In this document: piece after piece, positions 11,769 through 25,500 of the stretch
How positions within the stretch are numbered: the first letter of the stretch is position 1
How the letters are laid out: each line of letters begins with the position of its first letter
DNA from: Ophiodon elongatus
Taxonomy: Eukaryota; Chordata; Actinopteri; Perciformes; Hexagrammidae
Assembly (NCBI GenBank): GCA_016806645.1
Contig: JACSYO010000389.1
Span: forward strand, 2,394,001-2,458,000
Length of the DNA stretch: 64,000 nt
Direction: 5' to 3'
The notes under the pieces: model-generated
Seen by the model: only the letters and a program-made list of their open reading frames with translations
What the model was told of the DNA's origin: nothing
Databases searched by the model: none
Program-made: the position numbers and the translations under genes

Positions 11769-12810
11769 ACACTGAGCTTAAAATTCTGTTACGTGTGCCA
11801 ATAACAAGCTAAAGATTACACTGTTAAAGAAAACTAAATAACATAAAAATCTCTTTAGCTTGTGTTAATCACTGACCTTATTTCAGGCATCGAACCAAAA
11901 TCCCATTAAAAAAAACACTGATTTCGATATGAGGCAACCAGAAGTGAAAAGTTGCTGATTTATTTGAAGGTTTAAGGACTCAATCCTGCATCACTCCATA
12001 AACTTTTTGGGATGAATTAAGTAGCGATGGCCCAATGTTTTGTTCACAACTGCAAAGCCGCGCTGATTCACGCCTCTGACTGACCTCTTCCCCACAGAAA
12101 CGACGATCGGGGCTTCTACATACCAAACTGAAGAACAAAACATGAAAGCGCCATGTTTTTATTTTTTGTATATTTAAGGGAATCAATGAAAGGAAAATAT
12201 TAAATGGGGAAAACATGTCTTCTGGTCCTCTACCACTTTGTAAATGAACATGTCAATCTGAATATAGAAATATAGTAACACTTGTGCTTCAGGGATATTC
12301 TGAATGCCACAAATTAAAAGATTCACTTTCTTAGGTTCAATGGTTCCACTGCTGGTCTTAATAAGAATCCACGTCATGGTTAGTCATGACTTTGATGTTT
12401 CTGTCAAGACCAATCAATTGAAGGAGAAAGAGTAATGAGAGAAGATTCTCACGCTTTTACCCTCTTGGGATGAGGCATTTATTTATAGTCACTCACATCA
12501 ATAGGTCCTTGTCACCTATGCTAATGCTTCATTCATCGAGCGTCACAGCATGTCATCTCCTCTGTACTAGCAATGGTGATGGTTTGTTCCAGTTGACAGT
12601 TAGCAGCTTTCAGTTTTGTTCTCTGTACTTAAAAAAAAATTTAAAAAAATCCTTTAACCGGTTATACTCACAACTATTTAAACCTGATGCCTGCTTGGTG
12701 TTTTATACTGAGAAATAAAGATAACTTGACTTTTAAAGACCAGAGACACAGCCATTCCACCTTAAATCCCTCAAGCTAATTGATTAAAATCCGACCTCAG
12801 CTAAACATCC

Positions 12811-13276
12811 TTAAAGCTAGGGTTGGTTATCTTGAAAATCTTGTAAGAGTACGCGAGATTTTAAGTCATCCAACCGAAAAACGCAGCCCAGTGTTGACAA
12901 CTCGTTTCCAATAAAATTAGCGAGTAGCATTAGCTCCAAAAGTCCCTAAATCTTGCAAAAAAAAGTCGCCAAGTTAGCAAGACTGACAGCCCGTCCCTTT
13001 AGGCCTCCATGCAGAGCGAGCAGCTTGTGGAAGACTCTGGTGACAAGTAATGAGTGCATGTGCAGAATACGTCAAGCAGGTAGCCCAGCCAATCATTACA
13101 TTCGGGCCAAATTAAATGTTTGGATCTGTTTATTACAGTCCTGCGACAGCCACAGATAAAACATAGATTTGTTTTGTCAGAGCATTTGATTAATTAATTG
13201 CTGTCACGATGTAATGAGAATTTCAACCAAAATATCCCAAATGTTTTTGAAGAATATTACCAACCCTGCATTTTAA
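12811..13276. mobile_element. Non-autonomous DNA transposon with TTAA ends (piggyBac-like MITE)
   Basis: The element is 466 bases and begins and ends with TTAA (12811-12814 and 13273-13276), the target duplication of piggyBac elements. Inside are imperfect inverted termini: agctagggttggttatct at the left and, reversed from the right, aatgcagggttggtaatatt. There is no transposase frame. The combination of TTAA sites and matching termini makes this a well-supported MITE. Confidence 0.8.
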
Positions 13277-16200
13277 ACACCTGACATGATAAAAAAAATT
13301 CAGTTTTTGTGTTTGATCCCTTTGCTAAAAGCCCTCCAGGGATAAACCCACACTCTCCGCTCTCCAGTCCTCCATTAGGACAAAAGAGGACTGTTAATGT
13401 CAGATCGGTGTCGAGATGTTACTGATACTCTGAAATCATTACACAACCACGAGGCTTCGTCTGGCTGTTCCATATGTCAGGGGGAATTATTACAGGATGT
13501 TTCATTTCTCTTTTGAATTGAATTGAAGATTAGCTAACTTTGTATTCATGCTGAGATGGAATAATACTGTATATAATCATTTATGATTTGCATGTTTTCT
13601 GGAAATCTTTTAGACTAGGAATTTAATATTTTGAATGATGTAATCCAGTTTCTAACAGATGCACTCTAAGGATGAACATGTGTCTGAGTGCCAGGATGAA
13701 AAAAAATAAAAATAATTGAATGGAGACATTGATGGCCATAAAAACGACCGTTAGGCAGTAATGGGTGGTGGCATTACATAACTGTCTGTTCATATACCCC
13801 TTTAACTGTAATTGTTCTAAGAATAGAACTAGACCCCGCTACCTTGGCATTAATGAGTGGACCTTTGACCATGTGTATCCTACACGGCATGGAGCTGTAA
13901 TAAAGCAGACTTGTGTGAGCATACCAATATCTTTAGCTGTGAAATGTGGTAAATACAAGCTTAGGTGATGCCAGACAGATATGATAACATGGCTTGATCT
14001 TAATATCTAGACCCAAATCTTAATGAATAATCTGATTAAATGAACAGGTCCAATCATACTGGCATTACTGAGGCTCTTTGATAAGCTAGTGATGGCAAAT
14101 TCAAGTTTCCATTAATCAAAACAAGACATGTTTTCAAAGAGTAGAATTTGAAAGAAGCTCTCATCTTTATTTTACAACTTCTGTGTTTACAATTTCAAAC
14201 TGGGATGATCAATTTCCCCCCCCCAAAATTTGGACTAATCCTGCAAGTGCATTGTTGAGCCACGAGGCCAGTCCAATCTCCTTCTAAGTCTTTATAGAGC
14301 AGTGGTTTTAAACACCCAGCTCAAACGGGCATTCAGGAAATGACAAAGCTTTAATTACATGCATCACCACGTGGAGCTATTAGCCCTTTCTAAGTAAAGA
14401 TACAACTCCACTCTAAATATGGGTTTAGTGCACGGAGAGTGGGCAGCTTTCATTGCCAGGGAAACTAATGCAACATCCCCTTGTGTCTGTTTATATCCAA
14501 TATCGCGGATCAAAAGGAAGTCGTGTCACACTGCATGAGAGATCAAAATGTTCTCTTGATGTTTCACCATCAAACGCATGCGAGATGAGAAAGAGGGAAC
14601 CATCTATCTGACGAGCGTCTTAAAAGCATTTCACAAACTTGGGGCCTTGTATTTGCTTTAGCTTGAGTCTTAGCAGTGGTTGATGGATGCAGCAGGATGC
14701 TAGCCGATTACAGAGATCAGCAGCAGGTGTTTTAGAAAAGAGGCTTTTTTAAAGTTTAGATGCATTTCATTCCACTTGCACTGCTCTGCATTTATGGTAA
14801 AAGCAAACAAGAAATGTTCTCTTTCTACTGTTTGATTTCACGCAGTTCAGCACTCCGAAGAGTTCAAAGTCTCTCTTGTCTAGCTGGGTAATTGTGCCAT
14901 TTCGAATGCAGACAACACTTTAGAAATTATCCACATGATTGTATTGACATTATGTTGAGAAGCGACTTACAAAAGGCTGCATCAGACAACAGACCAGACA
15001 AAAGCAGCACAAGAAAAACCTAATACGTTTGACAAAAGTGTAATTACACTCATTGTATTGACAATTTAGCAACAATACTACACACTCTCCCTGTGTGTGG
15101 AGGGGTATATGTATAATTGTGGCCAATTTCAAAGCTTACCATGAACTTGTGTTTTCCTGTAAATGTTTGCTAGAACATGTTCCCTTTTCTCTTGTATTTG
15201 TTTATTTTGCTCTTGGAGGAAATGTAACTTAAAAAATAACCCAACTTGTACTTGCATGTCTCTTCTTAATTCAAGGTGCCAAGAGAAAACTTACGTGGTG
15301 GTGTGAGTCCAGTTTGAGTGAAACATCCATTTGTTTGAAGGCCAATCACATGCAAACAATTGGCAATTTACAATTTTTGAAAGTTTATCACTCCAACAAT
15401 TTTATTCTGCTTCCTAACAATCTCAACGTTAACAGTATAATCATGGCATCCGTGTCCGTGTCTACACATGCTTGTTTTGCTTTTTAATAGTTGTAACAGT
15501 GAATAAAGAGATACCCAGCTTTACAGGAACAGTGTTGTTTCCTTAATTTCATTGTCTTGTCTCGATGTGGTGGTTCATTTTTACACTGAGATCTGTAACT
15601 TTAGCTTGTATCTTTATATTTTTAACCTGTTTTTGCTGCTGAATCAGTTTGACATCCTGGATTTATCATTCAAATGCAAATTGTAGATCCTTCTGTCTGC
15701 TTCTCTCTAAAAATTGCTTTTTTGTTTATCCAAAAATTAGATTTTTTTTTTCAGGGAGTACAGTTAGTGACAGTGTGGGCTCCATGATAACTCTGACCGC
15801 TTGACGGAGTAGCAGCGGGGTGGTGCTTAGTGAACTGTCAATTAGGTTCCACTTATTTGATGGGTGATCCCTTGAAACATCAGCTAAAGTTAAACACAAA
15901 CTAGTAGTAGTCAAGGTACAACAATTTCACTTTGATCAGCATATTCCGCCTAATCTAACTTCCTCTGTCTGGATTACCTGTCCAGTGTGTGTCAAATGAC
16001 AAAATGCTAAAGAGTGCGGCCAATGTGTTCCATGTGATATGTTGTTGTTGAACGTTACCAAAATAATCCTAATTTTATCTTGAAAAAAATGACACAATGC
16101 TCAAATTGTACTGTCTGGTATACTAGTAGTGTACGTAGACATAAAACCCCATATAAGTTGATTTCTTTTGTCAAAAATACAGATACAAGTTTAGATAGAG

Positions 16201-17138
16201 ATGGAACAAGGTTCACACATAGGTAGGAGAATAAGAATAAGAATTTTGTATTCTGTTTATGAATGCTGTTTCCAATTTCTTTTTATAATTCTGCCTTACG
16301 AGACAAAGCGAGAAACCTGCTGTGACTCTTCATTTTTTATTTATTTAGTTAAAATACATATGAAACAGATACAATAAATCATATTCCAAATGTTTACTTT
16401 CAAGTGTTACAAAAGTTATCACAAACTGTACACATCAGGACAGCAGTTGCAGTTGTTCTTGCTCGATATAGAATCAACCAATATGCAAACAATTACAGAT
16501 CAAAGCTCTAAACTGCTAAACATGGAATATTAAGGTAGAGTTGGCTTCACTGGGTCTCCAGTTTGACGTATTGTTCACAACTATTACACCACGTGTATAA
16601 ATTTCACTCAATTACAAGTCTGAGCTCTTCAGATTATCACCAAACAAGAGAAATACATTGTGATGTTTCTATCTCCATAAGTTCACGACAACTTCTTAAA
16701 TTTCACGTTTGAATACAAACAGTGCCATTGACAAGTATACTATTTACAAATATTTCAAATTTGAATACTCTAACATATTAATTTCTTACGTTTTCCCTCA
16801 ATAGGTGTGTTTTTGAAGAGGTGAGAGGCATGCTACAAGTAAAAATATTACTTTTTAATATTAAGGGCAGTGCAAGGGGAACAAAGCATCATTATATCCA
16901 TGTGCAAGTAAGATAACAGTACATTGCCTTTTTTATTTGTTTTGTTGGCTTTTTATTAGTTTCTTATTACTCACATATGAGGAGAAGCTGAGTTGTTTCG
17001 AATCAGATGCATTGAACTTAATTGTATATGGCTTCATGTAAAAAAACATATGTAACAGTTGCAAATGTTTTATGGATTATAGTTCCCTGATTTTGTAACT
17101 GGCGAGGAAAAGATGTTGTGCAATAAAGTTTGTGTTAA
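13277..17138. other. Intergenic, nothing recognised
   Basis: AT-rich unique-looking DNA with no exon, RNA gene or strong repeat that I can support. Short open frames at 13765-13968, 14950-15132 and 15726-15914 lack coding character. Confidence 0.55.
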
Positions 17139-17589
17139 AAATTGCATACTTGCGTATTGATACTACATACTAAATCAGTATGTACTGCATACTGCCCAAT
17201 AAACTAAGAATAAGCAGACTGTTCTCATGCAATACATCTTCTCTGCGTCACATGGCTGTATCAATCAAGACCGTACCAGTCCGAGCTGAATGAAAAGTGT
17301 TCATCACATCAACTCTTCCACTTAATTTAATATTTTCCAGTATTAATGCAAATTATTACTTTTTTGGTGTTAAACATGTTTTCAACAGTACATTATATAT
17401 GTGAGCTACCATGCTTTTTTTTCTCAACTGTACTTAAACGTCACTCACCATCATTTTGTAATTATTTTATCCAACGTAATAATTATTTAAACTGTTCGCC
17501 TCAGTCTGCCATTGGACAGTCTGAAGAGCCGCAAAACGTAACCAATTTTGCATCATATTTAGTATGAAAAGTAGGTTAGTATGCAATTT
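17139..17589. mobile_element. Small inverted-repeat transposon (MITE)
   Basis: Perfect 12-base inverted termini, AAATTGCATACT at 17139-17150 and AGTATGCAATTT at 17578-17589, enclose about 450 bases with internal ATACTACATACT and CAGTATGTACTGCATACT motifs. There is no coding sequence. It resembles 'CATACT' elements common in fish. No target duplication was resolved. Confidence 0.7.
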
Positions 17590-18431
17590 TGTCGGCTGAA
17601 ACGAAATCTATCGCTAGTAGATTTGATCAGCTAGCTAACTAATTAAGCTAACTTTAGCTTCACATATTTACGTTGTAACTTTTTTGATCTCTACATACTG
17701 CACATATAATCAGGCTAAAAGGCAGAGGCTAAAGAAGCATGTCCCAGACAAAAAGTTAGCATGGTTTTGTTCTTGTATTTCAATGTAGAAGTAGTAGTTC
17801 TGGTACTATAAGTATGATAAGGGAAAATATATGATTACATTCTATGTTTGCAGCTTAAGTTAGAGTAGATAAACACACTGTTAAATCCATTCTTTACTTT
17901 TTTGGTCTTGTATTTTGGAGAGGGTACAAATCAAAGCTTGACAGGCTTGTTATGCCTAGTTATGCTTATTAAGCTATGATTGGACACTATTTTCTGAATC
18001 ATTGGCACATGCTTTATCTAGAGGGACATTTGCAGTATAAACAACGGTTTAATTGTATTTAATGAAGTTATAGGCGTAATATAAATGAGTCTAACACATT
18101 TCTAAGTGCTGCTATTTCAATTTACAATTATGTGCTGAAAATTATCTGGTGTGTACAAAAATACATATGAAATTGTCATATTTTAAGTCTTACCAGGTTT
18201 TTGGAAACACAGTTATTAAATTATTACAAACACATTTTGATGTTTTGTTTATCTCTCTGTAAATGTTTGCAATTAAGTCTCTCCGGGATCACATGGTATA
18301 AAAAAGAAACTTGATGTGTAAATCCTAGCAACTAATGAAAGCCAGATGTTCGAGTTGCCTTCCAATGCTTGTTGACAAAGCTTTGTGTCAACATGATGGT
18401 TAAAACTTTGACACAAAGCACAGTAGCTAGT

Positions 18432-18740
18432 AGGGGTGGGGTAAAAAATTGATACAGCATAGTATTGTGATTTTTCAATACACTCATGCCAAGTATCAAC
18501 CTTTTATTATATAACCTTTAATGTTGCCAATACAAATTAATCTTTTTGGTAACAATTGCCTTTCAGTCCTCTAGATGGTGCTGAGTTTTTCCTGGTGCAG
18601 TCATGTATAAAGTCAGCGGGGGGAACAGTTGGTAAGTCTGTCTGCTTCACTAACAAACCCATTTTGCTGCAATAAAATTATAAAAAGGTGAGATGAACCG
18701 AGTGAAAAACAATATACCGCAATAGTTACATTACTTATCG
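18432..18740. repeat. Decayed dispersed repeat (GGGGTGGGGTAAAAAATTGATAC...)
   Basis: The start ggggtggggtaaaaaattgatac with attgtgatttttcaatac and catgccaagtatc matches a dispersed fish repeat type built on 'ATATTGATA/TATCGATTC' blocks. The boundaries are approximate. Confidence 0.45.
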
Positions 18741-18993
18741 CGTAATGTTTTTTTTTACCATGTGACCACAGATGGACTTTTGTAGTTTGCTACATGTATC
18801 TGCTACGCTTTCTCTACATCTGAGAGTCCTGGTGACTTTTCTAATGTCTGCAGGTAACGGTGGCTGGTTACTGGCTGGTTTTATACTACGGTGACATTTG
18901 TGACAGAAGAATTTCAAGTGAGATTTACCCAGCCCTTGTAAATGCTCAATTACCTGCATTCTTCCGCCAAACCCTGGATTGAGACTCACTGGA

Positions 18994-18999
18994 TTTATT
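18994..18999 (-). terminator. syt10: Candidate poly(A) signal for syt10
   Basis: The plus strand reads tttatt, which is AATAAA on the minus strand, about 455 bases beyond the syt10 stop codon. This is a plausible 3' end, but the true cleavage site could lie further downstream (lower coordinates). Confidence 0.3.
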
Positions 19000-19452
19000 G
19001 AATGTTTTTCATCAAGTAAATGTTTTCATTGCATTGAGCAGCGTAGCCCTTGAACTTCCTGCCATTTCAAAGGGGAATGCTACCTCACTACAGAGCTCTA
19101 GGGCCAGAGAAAAAATGTTGCTCAAAATCTTAAAAAGGGCAATGCAGCTGCAAGTAAATCCTCTGTGACTTCTTGCAGCGAAGCCTACAATTCATGTGGT
19201 CTGTGTAAATGTAAAGCCTTTCGGAGAACTTCAAAGCAGATGTATGAAAAAAAAAAAAAAAGATTTGTAGAACACTTGAAGGACCCGAGTTCAAATGAAC
19301 AATACACCTTGTTTTTTAGAAACATATATAAGAAATGCGTCGGAATGATTTTTCATACGCGCTCACAAGAGACTTTAGCAACTCTAAACAAACACCTGGT
19401 TGTTTGAAATGTAATGTTTACATGGTTGGTGTTACCACGCCACCTGCGATCA

Positions 19453-19524
19453 TCAGGGCGTCTGCAGAGGTTTGGGTGAAGGACACGAACCCTGACTCTC
19501 AAAGCTTGCTGCTCTTCCAGGCCA
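19453..19524 (-). CDS. syt10: syt10 exon 7 (short C-terminal exon and stop)
   Basis: The acceptor is CTTGCAG ending at 19525; 23 codons plus TGA follow in phase 0, as exon 6 requires. The peptide (WPGRAASFESQGSCPSP, then KPLQTP) closely matches the human Syt10 tail, which confirms the paralogue. It is too short to stand out as an open frame and lies 2.1 kb from exon 6. Confidence 0.93.
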   Translation of the reverse strand, partial: WPGRAASFESQGSCPSPKPLQTP

Positions 19525-22500
19525 CTGCAAGGTAAGATATCACAAAACACAACACATTATAGAGGCTTTGTCACCGATTTAGTGGTGAATAAACAGTTTA
19601 TTTCTACAAGTCCTCAGGGTGTACTGTGATCATAGGCAAAAAAACTAAAAAAGAAGTCACATTGACCCAGCTGGGTCCGGTCACATTAACCAGCAGAGCC
19701 AGATTGTGGCTTTGTCTTATCCACAGCATGTGGTGAAAAAACGTTGAAACCATTACAGCGATTTATAATATATTTCCTTTACTTTTTTGGACAAAGTGCG
19801 GCATGCATTTTGCACATCATCCACATCGGTTATAAACTTACTTGACCATTTCCTTTGTGTGTGTGTGCACGTGGGTGTATGTGCATATGTTGGTGATATT
19901 ACTTCATCTGTAGCTGATTTCAACATACATTGTCAACTTTGACATCAGCAGTGAGGAGATGCAGTGTGAGTGTATTTTGTTGCATGTTGGTGATGAGGCA
20001 ATTTACCAAGGCATAACAAGAGTTTTACTCTGTAGATATATGAGTGGTATGCCATGATTCAATATGTGGTCTTACATTTTGAGCATTGGCTATTGTGACA
20101 GATTCCAGCATTTTGCACAACAAGGAAAAAAAACACTTTATTGGATAAGAGAAATGGGATTATCACCTTCACAAACGAAACTACCAAGAGATTGTTAGAT
20201 ACTGATGAAACCACTCTTGCAGCAAAATCCTCTTCTGTTTGCGTGCGTCTTACCAAAATATAGCATAAGACACAGCTTCCATTTTAAACTTCCTATTTAG
20301 CTTCGGAGCAGGCGTTAAATTATCTTCTACTGGTCTGGACATCCTCGCTGTCTCGTTTGCGGTACCTGGAGTGTCGTTGTATGATTATTTATAATGCTTC
20401 CTGCATGATTTAATGTTACTTTTGTATGTTTAGCACACTGTTTAATCTTGGACAGAAGGAAATATACCCCAGAATAAAACAAGATTTACAAATATATAAC
20501 AAACACAAACCAAGTTGACTGTATTCCCATATCCATATGCAATGAAAAAAAACAATGTTTTGACATGAGCTACGGAGGACACTGTTTTTGCTTATGATCA
20601 CAGTTTGTTTTTTACCAAAGCTTATGAAGTAGATTTACCACATAAAACGGGTAATCACCTGTGTTTTCCTATTCGTCGGATGGTAAGTGGGTGGGGCAAA
20701 AGAGGAAGAAACATTGATAACATGTAAAATATGAAATACATTACAGGCGGGGGGGGGGGGGCATAGTTGGCCTTCCAACAACTGTAAAACTGTCTTACCA
20801 GCTCGCAATCTAGACACCCAAAGCACCATCAGCGTAGTTTTTTTTGCAGTTTGCAAAGCTGGCAACGTCTGAGATGCTGTGTTTAGGCACTCGGTCCTGC
20901 TGCTGTTGGTCCAGAAAAAAAGCTCCATTGTCCGAACAACTTTATATCTTTTTTTAGGTGCTACATGAGCATGAAACATGTAAGTAAGACAGTATTGGAG
21001 TTGTTGGAAAGCACCTTTAACCAAACTAAGTTAGCTGAATGCAGAGATTGAATTGATGTTGCTCTTCTTAAATGACTCTTTGCAAGGCAGTGAACAAATT
21101 TACCAAAATATCCCCTCAAGCTCATTATTTATATTTTTTTGTGATTTTCACAGACAAATACCCAGATTTTTAGAAGGAGTAGATTGGACGAAAATCCTTT
21201 TTACCCGGATCCGTATGTCCCCATGTACCAAACACCCGTTCCTCCTGCTGTCAGTAAAGGAGGACTGTTCAGAATATAATTTCAGTATTAGTAAATCAGG
21301 AGAAAATCAGCTGCTGATCATCTTGCAGATTGGCTAGGGTCTCTAAATATTTAAAAAAGAATCTAAACGTAACTGTGAAAGAATGTTTGCACAGAAAATG
21401 TCATTTGTACCACGTGAATTTCATTTGTTTCATTTTTTTTCATTCGATTTTCTGGCGTTTTGTACTAGTCAAAACAAATACAGGTACATTGATGAAGTTT
21501 GTTGATAAAATAATTTAATCTACATTAAGGAAATGAAAGAGGAAGCTCAACCACACCGAATATGACAATGTCACATTCAGGATATTCTAATAAAGCTCTG
21601 TAAATATTAGTTCTTTAAGACTTGGGGGGAATACGGAATCAGGGACAAAAGACGTGTGTCTGTACCTCTCCCAGAGCGTGCCAGTGAGTGATGGGCTTCC
21701 GCGGGTAAGCCAACATTTCGTTCCAGTGATCTCGTCCAAGCCCCTCGGCATCTGGCCCGGTGCGGCACACGCCGATCACCTCATTGTGTCCAACTCTGTA
21801 AGTAGTAAAACACACATGAAGACACATTTTGGATGCACATCTTCTAGTAGTCCTGGAACAGACACAAAAAATTTAAATCTTCTTCCTCACATCTGTAGTC
21901 TGTGTTGACTTGGAGACAGCACATTATTCTGTACTGTATATAAAGTATCTGGTGACTGCTTGACTCACCGATCATAGTCCATCACCATGATGGACAGACT
22001 GACTTGTTCCACGTTCTCTGGGGGAATGTCGAAGATTATGGCCTCGTTGTACACTGGATTGAGCGTGCTCTTCTTGGTGGTTGTTTTTCGCTTCTTTAAC
22101 CTCCGTCCATCACATATCAGGTAAACCTTCACGTAAGGGTCTGGGAGACATATTTACTGTCATATGATGATAATATCAACCAAAACTTACAATGCAAACA
22201 TAAAGGGAAACTATTCTGAAAGTTCTTTGCATATGTCTTTTCACACTAAGGTGTTCAGAAACTCCACAAAATACAAACGGTTTCTTTTTTCACAGTGGAA
22301 AGCACATATGACATACGTATGCTGAGAGATTGTAAAATTATATAATTTCAATAATTTGTCCTCTCTGGCCTCATTCCCTTCTCTTTTCCATTTCCAATCG
22401 TAAGTGGCCAGCTGCTGTCTCGTTTCAGCGAAATTCGATTTATGTCTCAGTATGTGCTTCTGATGTGAGCCACATCTTATTCGCTGTCAAGTTACCTGAA

Positions 22501-25500
22501 GAGCCTGTAATGTCCATGGCTTTGAGGTTTCTGCATTTGATGACTGTTACGGTCATTCTTCCTGCTGTGGGGAGGTAGCACAGCGAGTACATGATCTCTC
22601 CCAGGTCAATACTCTCCTGGAGACAAGAAAAAAGACATGCATTTTAAAGCCTTTGGCCACAATCTATAAATCAAAATGCCAACGTTAAGGAGTAAACAGG
22701 TCAGTAAATAAAGGAGGTTGTGTCTTGTAAGCTGGTACCTAACATTTTATCAGCATGGCTGGCTGATACTTATCTTATGCAGTATAGGCACCAAAATGCA
22801 TCACTATTTATCTCATCTGCCAGCTGTTAAACACTAGCTTCTTAATAGTTGAAATGAATGATTTGGTTTTTAGCCACACTAGCAGCAGTCTCTAGTGATG
22901 GCAACGTCAGGTGGTTTACTACTTTGGTCCAAACAGAAATATCTAAACTCTAAATTGTTTTGACATGCAATTTTGAAGTGGATGTAGTCACGCCACCCAT
23001 TGGTTTGTGGACAACGGTTGTGAAGTATTGAGTTTCGGCATTTTGGCTGTCGCCATCTCGTTTTTTTTGGCGGTTGCCATCTTGGCTTTTTGCGAACAGA
23101 AGTGACACGATAGGGTGTAGCTAAGTACGACCGAACACTGAATAAGACATTTTTATTTAACGAAAAGTTGTGGGAGCAGATTGGCCGGGTGAACACTGAT
23201 TGTTACTACTAAATGTACTTTTATCACCGAACACCTTGTCTTCGAAGGATCGTCCTCCTTGCTTAAACATTACGGCTGTCAGTTTGAGCTGTGACTAGCT
23301 CATTCATACAAAGTATGATAAGTATGATAAGTAAGTATCCTGCAATGGTGCTCATTGTGAAAAAACATGTGTCAAACATGAATAGTAGCACATATAGATA
23401 ATAAAAATCAAAGGGGCGAATACAATGCTAGTCTATTCTCTGACGGTGGTCAGAGTGGTAATATGAATATATTGTTGTCATAGAAACATAAAAACGAATG
23501 CTGAGTGCCTTTTCGGTGAAACTCTAGGATGAAACGCTTCCAAGAGCCCAGCGAGTGCTTTTCTGACAGAAAAATATGTTTTGTGGATACAGGCCCAAAG
23601 GGTTCAAGTTGCAAGACTAAAACACGGACAACTTCCAGACGGGATAACGTTGTGTTAGCGACCTGTCAATCACCAGGTAGCCACGGCCTAAAGCATACTC
23701 TGGTTTATCATCTATTTTAATCTAAGCGGCACCATAATTTACCAAATGAACAGTGGAGCACTAATGGCATGTGACAGAATACGTTCATCAACATTGGAAA
23801 GCGTGGGCATTGGATTAAGTGGAGCGGACCGTGAGACGATCACTGCCCACGGCCGACCACCCAACCAGACCGACCCAGGGAGGAGATCCGAGATGGAAGC
23901 TAAGCTACCCAGCCTACTAGTGAATTAACTTTTAGAGAAACTGAAACCCTGAAAAACATTTGAAAGAAGAACTGCATTGGCTAATTGTCTTAGCAGTTAG
24001 GTTTGATGGCAGTAGGGTGTTCATATTATTGTAGTTGGTGGCACATGAAATTATAAATGGCAACTTTAAATATCAATCAAATGTATCACAAGTCAGCAGT
24101 GGAATTACTCCTTACATATGCCATAAAAACTCTCTCTTACACACATACACACTTTAAGAATAATATATCCAACCCCTAAACACAGTTAAACTTAGTTGAG
24201 AACACATAGAATCATCTGTAGTCAGTCTGTGTGCAAAACTGAATCTGATATTCTTCTGTTGCTGTTAATATAGTCGACAGAAGCTGTTGTGAACTTGACA
24301 ACAATGGCTCAGTGTTTGTCGCAATGAAAACATTCATAAATAAAGCAGAGGATCTTGAGTAAACTGTGATAATGTAGGAGTGAAATGCATTCTGGGCTAA
24401 ATAACCACTTCATACTGTATGAGGGCAAACTATCTACAGTGTGCAATACCCTGTTTGTGTAGATACTTAAAAACTTGAGGGTATATTGTGGCAGTTCATA
24501 TAACTTGTGATCGGATCGTTTACTTCTGTTGCTATATTTATCTCTGAGGAATACCCAGCAGTTTCCAGAAGATGTATGTGGGTGTTTGGCTGACGAAATG
24601 TATTTCCCAAAGCCTTTTACTTATGCAATGTGTTCCACCTGCCATGTTCGTGGAACATTGTTGCTGAATTCTGGTTATTAGAAGTGATTCAGTGCAATAC
24701 ATGTTTAGACCTTTCCTAAAAATAGTATATGTTCCCGGTTGACTCAGTGATGGCAAAGATGTGCAACATTTCTTACGTAGCAACAATGTCCACATATGGG
24801 AGGATTTGGCAGTGTGTAAGTGTGAACGTCAACTCACTGTAGTCGCTGCATGGATATCTTTCCATACCACGGCCTCCCTGGAAAGATCAGAGAGTTCAAA
24901 GAGGTTGTCCACCACCACCTCGCCAATCATATCGTGGCTGGTGAAGCGGTCGAAGTCGTAGACGCTGAAGTGCAGCTTGCGGTTGCAAATCTCATCATAC
25001 ACCACGGGGAAACAGAAGGTCTCGTCAAACATGGGGTTCAGATTCTTGCGGTGGACGCGCGTCTGGTACTTCTTCTTCCTCTCCGGCAGCAGGTAGATCT
25101 TCACGTATGGGTCAGAGGTGCCTGTGAAGTCTTTGGCAGGCAGCTCCAAGGCCTTGAGGATTGTCACCACCAAAGCTTGCTCCTCATGATCGTAACACAG
25201 CGAGAAGCTGAGCTTTCCGCAAGTCTCCACGGGCTCTCTGGCTCCATCCTCTGAGTCCACAGATTTCTGCTTGTAGAGTTCGGGTTTTATTCTTCCAATG
25301 CTCACTGTAGAAGACTGGCGGAGAGGCACCGTATCCATGCTGAAGTCAACGCTGGTGACATTCATCTGACGAGGCAGGTGGCGCCGGAATGAATTGTGCC
25401 TGTTGGAAAGGGTAAAGGGCATCTGGTAAATGTCTCAAGTGTCAGTGTTACACACGAGTGGCTTTGTTATGATGAGTGCTAATGGTTTGTCAGGAGAGGA

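Noticed and set aside
24850..25254. A 134-codon plus-strand open frame
   Set aside because: It is the antisense shadow of the syt10 C2A exon.
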